DNA of 64,000 nt from Pseudomonas sp. RGM2987 (GTDB lineage Bacteria; Pseudomonadota; Gammaproteobacteria; Pseudomonadales; Pseudomonadaceae): contig NZ_JALJDX010000221.1 in NCBI RefSeq assembly GCF_022952855.1, forward strand, positions 124,001 to 188,000, read 5' to 3'. Position numbers and translations under genes: made by a program. The notes under the pieces are model-generated. The model was given only the letters and a program-made list of their open reading frames with translations. It searched no databases and was not told where the DNA came from. Of this stretch, positions 61,801-64,000 are shown piece after piece; the stretch's first letter is position 1, and each line of letters starts with the position of its first letter.

Positions 61801-64000
61801 TGGCAACACGATAGATGCCTTGGGCGGGACGGGTAAAGGCGAAGACGGTGTCAGCAAAGTTTCCAGTGTGTTGAAAACCGTCGATGCCCTTGACCAATTC
61901 TTCAGCGGTCCCAAGTTCGACGGGCACATTGGCGGTTCAAGTACCAGCCAGAGCCAGACTCAAACTTCGCTGACTAATCGCCCTTCCAGCCTTTCGGCAG
62001 GCAACGATGTCAGCCTTGAGGCCGGGAACGATGTGAACGTCAGCGGCAGTCGCTTTGACGCGGTGCGTGACATCAATGTAAGCGGTCGCAACATTACGCT
62101 CGATGTGGCTCATGGGGCGCAAAGCACTGATAGCAATCAAACCCAAAGCAAAGGGGGCGTGAAAGGAGGCACCACTGGCGGCTTCAAGCTGGGCGTAGGT
62201 ATGAGCAATGCCGGCGGGAAGGACGAGTCTACACAGGGGACCTCTACGGCAACGCAACTCAACGCAGGCCGTGACGTCAACCTGGATGCCAAAAAAGATC
62301 TGACCCTGATTGGCACCGAAGTGACAGCTGAGCGGGATATCAAACTCAAAGCCGGCGATGACCTGAAAATCCTGTCGGCGCAAAACGCCTCCAGCAGTGA
62401 GAGTAGCCGGCGCAGTTGGGGGGCTGAGGGCGGTCTTATTGCAGGTCAAGACGGCTTCGGTGTCTATGGCAGCGCTAATGTCGGTCTTGGAAATCTGGAG
62501 CGAGAAGGGGTCCAGCAGCAAGAGGCCTATCTCTACGCGGGCAACCGGCTGGGCTTTGAGAGCGGTCGCGACACCACCGTTGCCGGTGCCACGTTACGCG
62601 GGGATGAGGTGATCGGTGATGTGGGCCGCAACCTCACAGTAACCTCGGTGCCGAATACAGGCAAAGCCGAAGGCAAAGAGTTCGATGCGAGTCTCACGGT
62701 AGCCGTGAGTTATGGCATGACCGTCAGCGGTTCGGTTGGCTACGGTCAGACCAATGGCAAAACCAATTGGGTTGAAAACCAGACCGTTATCAGCGGCGAG
62801 AAAAAAGTCGATATACGCACCGAAAACCATACCCAGCTGGACGGGGCGGTATTAGCTGCGGACAACGGCAACCTGAAGCTCGATACCGATACCTTGGATT
62901 TCCGCGATATCACCGGTAAAGACAATGAGCATGGTTATTACCTCAACGTCAGCGGTAGCTACAGCAACGGTGGTGGGGCGCAAGCTGACAAACCCAACAA
63001 GGGTATGGAGGGGAAAGACAAAAATAGCTGGGCGCTTGAGGGTTACAACTACAACAAGGACCGGGAGCAGATCCTCCGTGCGACAGTGGGGGCGGGTGAG
63101 ATTGTTGTGCGTGACGACAAGGTCACGGGAGAGGACTCGGCGGCGGGGCTAAACCGGGATGTGGGCAAGGCGTACGAGGTGACTCGGGATGAGGAGCATC
63201 GGACGGAGTTGTATGTAACCAATACCTCTATTGAGGCTGTGGTTAGCCCTCGGAAAACCCTCGATAGATGGCAGAAGAACGTTGAAAACTATGGTGAGAA
63301 TAGCCTTGAGACATTGAATGTTTTAACCGACTTCCTGTTTGGTTCTGCGGCGGCTGTTAAGTGGCAGGACTTTCAGGTTGCGGACGAGATAATGTTGCGT
63401 CGTGCTTTCCAAAGGCAGCTTGGAAGTCGAGATGCCGAACGCAGAATGGCTGCTGTCGATAGCGCGCTGAAAAAAATTACCAATGGTGCTCAATCCCCTG
63501 AAATAACAGCTTTAGTCCTAAGAGTTACAGCCATTGCGGGCGATAATCCTGATCAGGCTTTAAGGTTATTAGATTTACTCCAAGATTCGCAACAACGTCA
63601 TTTAGGGAGCAATAGCTTTTTGCCAGCGCTCGCGGCTGGTGGGGCGATTGGTGCGTTAGGGGCTATGCTGTTAACTACAGCGAGCTCGCCGCAGAATCAG
63701 GAAAACATGCAGGACGCGGCAAACGCGGTGGTACTGTCTTTTGGGGATGCGGGCTACACCGGGCAACAACAGTTGAGTTTGTCGGCAGAGTTGTGGCTGT
63801 TCATTTTTAAAACCACCTTCCCGGTCCATCTGCTTGATCCCAAATATGGCGTACTGGAATTCCTGGCAGAAAATAACGACTCGCTCCATCCTGTTAGTGC
63901 GGGTGGATCTATCGTACTGCCTTCAGGGCCAAATAGTACCGGGGGGAGTACGATCGAGGATAATGGCGGCTGGAGCACCACTTCACCTGCGGTGGACCCG
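49814..64000 (+). CDS. Giant TpsA exoprotein (FHA/CdiA-like), partial at window end
   Basis: An open frame from ATG 49814 to the window edge (4729 codons, no stop seen in the stretches that I translated), so the 3' end is missing. Residues 1-48 form an extended signal peptide (charged region, then RGLAFLLANVMFWQPMWAQA). The TPS domain has NPNF at 116-119, NPYGI at 156-160 and a CxxC at 162-165. From about residue 300 to 2700 lie filamentous-haemagglutinin repeats (LDNRxGxLxS-type), then a Cys/aromatic module (second CxxC near 2763), a Gln/Pro-rich linker, and repeats of the AGRDVNLxA type at about 3340-4260. The pre-tip segment ALEGYNYNKDREQILRATVG is at about 4405. The last 250 codons are AT-richer. 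It could be an adhesin or contact-dependent inhibition protein. Confidence 0.9.
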   Translation, partial: MDERQYALLARQPSAALQTRERFWGMPKRGLAFLLANVMFWQPMWAQADGIVVSAPGTGLSQAGNGVPIVNIARPNGSGLSHNQFSDYNVGSNGVILNNATARTQSTQLGGIIVGNPNFNGAAATTILNEVNGGNPSQLRGYTEVAGQSARVIVANPYGITCNGCGFINTPKTTLTTGKPIIENGQVSRYQVDQGSVAIEGAGLNANNVDSFEIITRSAKINAEIQAKNLTIVTGRNDVNADTLNATARADDGSAKPQLAIDSSALGGMYAGSIKLVGTEAGVGVKLDGQLIASGGDIQLDANGRLSLAQTSATGAVNVKAASLDAQGPIYAGTALNAQTQGNLSNQQSLAARDSITLSAGGQLTNNGIIEAGVNADNTRNAAGDVSLTAQSLSNNGGSVVASRNLTANVAQTLSNQSGTLSAGQATMVNAATLDNQGKGRVLSSNTLNVTANTLLNTQGTLSSNGNLTANVSQFNNNSGGLTGLSGVTLRVASLDNVAGLVAAGQGLDINASGQVNNRSGRLTSSKSVQLSAASMDNTAGRLLSDGALTASISAQLLNQAGLLSSAGLLTLNAASLDNRQNGVVTTTQAASLNVGKLDNRGGELSSQGVLTLTGTELDNSNSGKLIAYGDLRLTLERLTNQSQGVISSRSALAVNAGQLDNRQGSLYARQGLNLDLRGQLLNAQGSLKSDTSASVKAAAITNDAGQLTSVGALTIDSAATLSNLGGSVISGDTLLLKAGQVNNASGRIASAKALNASVTGLAQQNGQLVSNTSLSLDLNHGQLNNQGGLISTPGALLLNNLAAVDNRDGEISSDKAFSLNAVSLDNRTGKIVSKQSLNLIIAQALNNAQGLVSANGLAVRAASLDNSGGTLSSDADLSVNLDGALTNLAGEVSSAGLTRLNAMTLNNRNGEVLGDNALNITLGGALDNREGVLGSGKVVDIQAASLNNSNDGQVISDGSLSARISGLLDNQSQGEVIAKGALDLQTGSLDNRSGRLTGIDLLTVRSDSLDNRSGNVRADKALQLTVAQLDNRNNGVITGKAGVNVQSTRLDNSGGLLSSVGPLTLKAGEVQNGLGRISSQTDLTAVIDTLQQQGGALVAQGNLKLSGSVLDNRNGGLVGTTKALDLQVGQVDNRAGELSAGLGVKVGGQRLDNSDGGKLIAGNALELKVVQLINQTQGLIHAQGSLTLTGSTLDNSAGSLSSLNALVVTLDNALLNNKGLISSEGELTVNAGSLDNTAGSLGSAGALSIVSLGGLVNQGGSISTDAGLSLKSASLDNSQKGLVSGSAATQVNTGAFNNSQGGRLTSGSTLKLTATQVNNAAGRIASSQALTASVTGLDQQQGELFSTTSVSLDMNQGQLNNQGGLINAPGLLLLSNLKDVNNQGGEISSQQAFTLAARNLDNSGGKLLSNQGLTLRTVQALNNAKGIISASSVDSHSASLDNSDGLISSRDQLDLTVDTSLDNQRGSLIADGALTVNADRLDNRAASIAGKAGLDVTVTALDNRQGTLVSTTDLTLKASSLDNRQAGLIGATKALDLNVDDLDNRGGELSGNTGVTLVSNNLDNSDSGQVFAGQALKLTVDKLINRNKGLLSAKTQLNLVGASLDNSGGYLVSQQNQRIDLSGDLINSQGQISSEGTLDVSAANLSNTGGSLSSAANLTVKSLGRLDNQGGELVTDGALLLTSTALDNRQQGNISGKGAVTVTTGAFNNSQKGLLSSGATLNLKAGQVTNQDGGRIGSQGVLTASVSGLDQQGGKLFSNTSLSLDLNNGQLNNQNGLINAPGTLLLKNLLGVNNQGGEISSAQAFTLAAQNLNNDGGRLLSNQGLTLRIAQALNNVKGLIGAASIDAHTQSLNNNGGTLTSRGNLDLMVDQQLDNQAQGLISAAQRLTLNSGNLHNQGGSVLAGGALVLNAMALNNNANGLINAQSSLTLTADSLDSSDGGEVSAKGDLTLSLAALSQNGGRLLGEQALTLNLGGHDLNNRNGLITAKGQLAVNGLRNLDNQGGEISSSQSFNLNGQTIDNSGGKLISSQSLGVTGTTLINQNGLISGWQGLDINSTSLDNRNNGTLSSRNGNLGVTLSGALLNSGAGALVTQKTLTVNAASLDNRGGILSSGSDQTLTVTGGSLNNAQGGLIDSGATLVMNAMTLGNASGTINAQNALNFTGTSLDNSGGNLIGNAAVTLDLLGALTNTNGKIASVGPLRVERATQINNQGGQIASQGLLTLLTAGLDNRNRGTVAANDQLILNTSGAVQNDADGLIYSQNGGVEIDAASLTNGKGVVQSQGGLKLTIDADIDNQSGRIQAKAGDVTVTGRHFDNRGGVLASLQGLLTTQLSGVLKNGYDLNNNRQGGITQAQRLNLIALGGLDNYGGRISAQTGDATVVTRNFDNRNGGLYAKGKVNVTANDFDNSGDNDGQIAGSQIDLNLSGALNNRLGIIESDSTLAIKAASLDNQTGQLRALGSSGTTNFQIGGLFDNRNGTLETANNGLILNAANFQNLGGRLLHVGSGDFDISTANLTNAGGSLVTRGGLTLTADSWTNSSVIQAGRLTVNVNNLTQTGTGQLLASSSLVGSGGNWSNDGLIASDGSISLELEGSYGGNGRYTSLGNLALTAASMNLGSAGSIASGGDATLNIGGQLNNYGRMTAASAMTVNAGSINNYGTLGSGGNLRLGATSLLNQNGLIFSGADMALRVNDFTNRFADVYGTGNISVSRDDSNAWSASIANISASIESGGDLTLAADRIENRKDVFEATGGLVSGYIGIQCYACAEFVPYIGYKEDGYMVWVENYTSQIVQDSASASMTAGKNFLTNGGDFLNQASTVSAGGNLTLSLRTFANSGASVGDYSVRRSFNLPHNADENMAFWEAVMNYNAANDPFYYNQYQRPSLHAWNAVNVESMFTILSKPGGRGDNPYTSFGIVHVDGGPDNLDPAHYNDGVRTDAPASVKNAAFFENTITYNGPSSFASAVVQAGGTVHINATQNLTNSVVREGVTLNGGASKVGSTQLTGQVTPAVIQINGQLPPNLAQQQLNPLTLPGFSLPTGQNGLFRLSGQGGSAQQATQANSVPQSWSMASNAISTTQRQQDLPDIQARSVQVGEAAQLVTADRQLTQVTRQAADSNVSTRVPDASAPVENGHSLPMPSRNSGTVVATPVERVNVTGISLTPTAQVVPTVGNAVATPASSQTVARVQGVPDTSFKTNPQKYLIETNPALTELKSFMSSDYLLGELKYDPDQSAKRLGDGLYEQRLIQQAVVARTGQRFIDGQTSDEGMFKYLMDNAIASKQELGLSVGVTLTSEQVAALTHDIVWLEEHEVNGEKVLVPVLYMAQVNNRLAPNGALIQGADVKLIAGQDLKNSGTLRASNNLDASAGNDIVNSGLIEAGERLDLLAGNNIVNKAGGIIAGRDVSLTTTRGDVINQRDVTGIDVRFGANLNHRDYLDSAARIEAANDLKIDAARDVNNIGGVLQSGRDLELTAGRDVNITSVQDRTTYARGSSFLDQTVKQQGAEVTSGRDLYIDAGRDVTAIASRLDAKRDLDISADNDLTISSAANTSDFVSRGKRSAQEAHNVTQQASVLDAGRDIALSAGNDLGVIASRIKAKDDVSLDAERDVVIASAQDEASSYYYKKKKGSFGRSKTTEKQSYSSTNVASVIEAGGDLTVNTAMDGDGDVSLNGGRNVTIMGSELKAGNDLIVGATNDVTVLSASEESGAYSKKTKTGLFGLSKSGKSQLQTNVTQVGSELSAANDVVLIAGHDIGMQASEVTAKNNAELHAGLIDKTGDIDLTAADDQAYSRTEEYKKKVGLSLKDTVGLFAGTPGAGADITLSASQKKGREVVSSTSVGSQISAGNDAVLDAARDINIVGSGVSADRNATLDAGRDVNILAGTNQHRSNDWKTNKSYGIKQDVDNNGYTTFVGNETIKKGRDADGNTAAGSLIDAGHDVRIDAGRDINQLGSDLQADNDISLKAVRDINILAVNERDRVTTTESVKRNGTTTTVAYNLGNTIDALGGTGKGEDGVSKVSSVLKTVDALDQFFSGPKFDGHIGGSSTSQSQTQTSLTNRPSSLSAGNDVSLEAGNDVNVSGSRFDAVRDINVSGRNITLDVAHGAQSTDSNQTQSKGGVKGGTTGGFKLGVGMSNAGGKDESTQGTSTATQLNAGRDVNLDAKKDLTLIGTEVTAERDIKLKAGDDLKILSAQNASSSESSRRSWGAEGGLIAGQDGFGVYGSANVGLGNLEREGVQQQEAYLYAGNRLGFESGRDTTVAGATLRGDEVIGDVGRNLTVTSVPNTGKAEGKEFDASLTVAVSYGMTVSGSVGYGQTNGKTNWVENQTVISGEKKVDIRTENHTQLDGAVLAADNGNLKLDTDTLDFRDITGKDNEHGYYLNVSGSYSNGGGAQADKPNKGMEGKDKNSWALEGYNYNKDREQILRATVGAGEIVVRDDKVTGEDSAAGLNRDVGKAYEVTRDEEHRTELYVTNTSIEAVVSPRKTLDRWQKNVENYGENSLETLNVLTDFLFGSAAAVKWQDFQVADEIMLRRAFQRQLGSRDAERRMAAVDSALKKITNGAQSPEITALVLRVTAIAGDNPDQALRLLDLLQDSQQRHLGSNSFLPALAAGGAIGALGAMLLTTASSPQNQENMQDAANAVVLSFGDAGYTGQQQLSLSAELWLFIFKTTFPVHLLDPKYGVLEFLAENNDSLHPVSAGGSIVLPSGPNSTGGSTIEDNGGWSTTSPAVDP
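52026..55445 (+). repeat. Internal tandem duplication in tpsA, 1233-nt period
   Basis: GGCxxxACAAAAGCGCT occurs at 53171 and 54404. The block that begins (K/T)A(G/T)QV(N/T)N in protein starts at 53753 and 54986. Both pairs are exactly 1233 nt (411 codons) apart. The block GQLNNQxGLIxxPGxLLL...GGEIS in protein is present three times (from about 52140, 53870 and 55110), the first copy 1728 nt before the second. Confidence 0.8.

Overview
The window is chromosomal DNA from a fluorescens-group Pseudomonas or a close relative. The evidence is the high GC content with strong GC3 bias, proteins that read as typical Pseudomonas orthologues (AceK, HrpA, PxpABC, LpxO, OprO/OprP-type porin, YcgN- and YajD-family proteins), and intergenic spaces filled with paired REP palindromes of the kind common in this group. 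I saw no rRNA, tRNA, CRISPR array, insertion sequence or phage gene.

Layout. 0-11.6 kb: mixed housekeeping and hypothetical genes (2-hydroxyacid dehydrogenase, nitroreductase, YcgN-like Cys-cluster protein, a peptidase-like secreted protein, RNA methyltransferase, HNH protein, spermidine-synthase-like methyltransferase, cyclic-nucleotide-binding protein, oligopeptidase B, membrane protein, YafJ-type amidotransferase, DUF2937). 11.9-15.6 kb: an operon of an MFS symporter and the three 5-oxoprolinase subunits pxpA-pxpB-pxpC. 15.7-17.8 kb: a MoxR AAA ATPase and its VWA partner. 18.0-18.7 kb: a DUF4160 / DUF2442-HTH gene pair behind a perfect 23-nt palindrome. 18.7-31 kb: DUF748 protein, cysK, lpxO-like hydroxylase, DMT exporter, aceK, hrpA and a FabH-like ketoacyl synthase. 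31-32.4 kb: phosphate-type porin with a possible Pho box. 32.6-34.8 kb: two short tandem Rhs/TccC-like proteins with AT-rich tails. 34.9-47.3 kb: FemAB-like protein overlapping an ABC exporter, ppiA, hydrolase, two LysR regulators, azoR, DMT transporter, YcaC-like hydrolase, MscS channel and DEAD-box helicase.

47.5-64 kb: after a small secreted protein comes a two-partner secretion locus: a TpsB transporter (48083-49789) behind a near-consensus sigma70 promoter, and a giant TpsA exoprotein that starts at 49814 and stays open for 4729 codons to the window edge. It has a long signal peptide, a TPS domain with NPNF and NPYGI motifs, about 7 kb of haemagglutinin repeats with an internal 1233-nt tandem duplication, a second block of repeats, and an AT-richer C-terminal tip that runs out of the window. 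Its toxin or adhesin end, and any immunity gene, cannot be seen.

The least ordinary items are the TpsA duplication and variable tip, the orphan Rhs pair whose tails resemble each other and lack an evident immunity gene, the DUF4160/HTH pair with its operator-like palindrome, a 240-nt antisense overlap between the FemAB-like gene and the ABC exporter, and a possible Shine-Dalgarno-masking hairpin ahead of the pxp-linked transporter.
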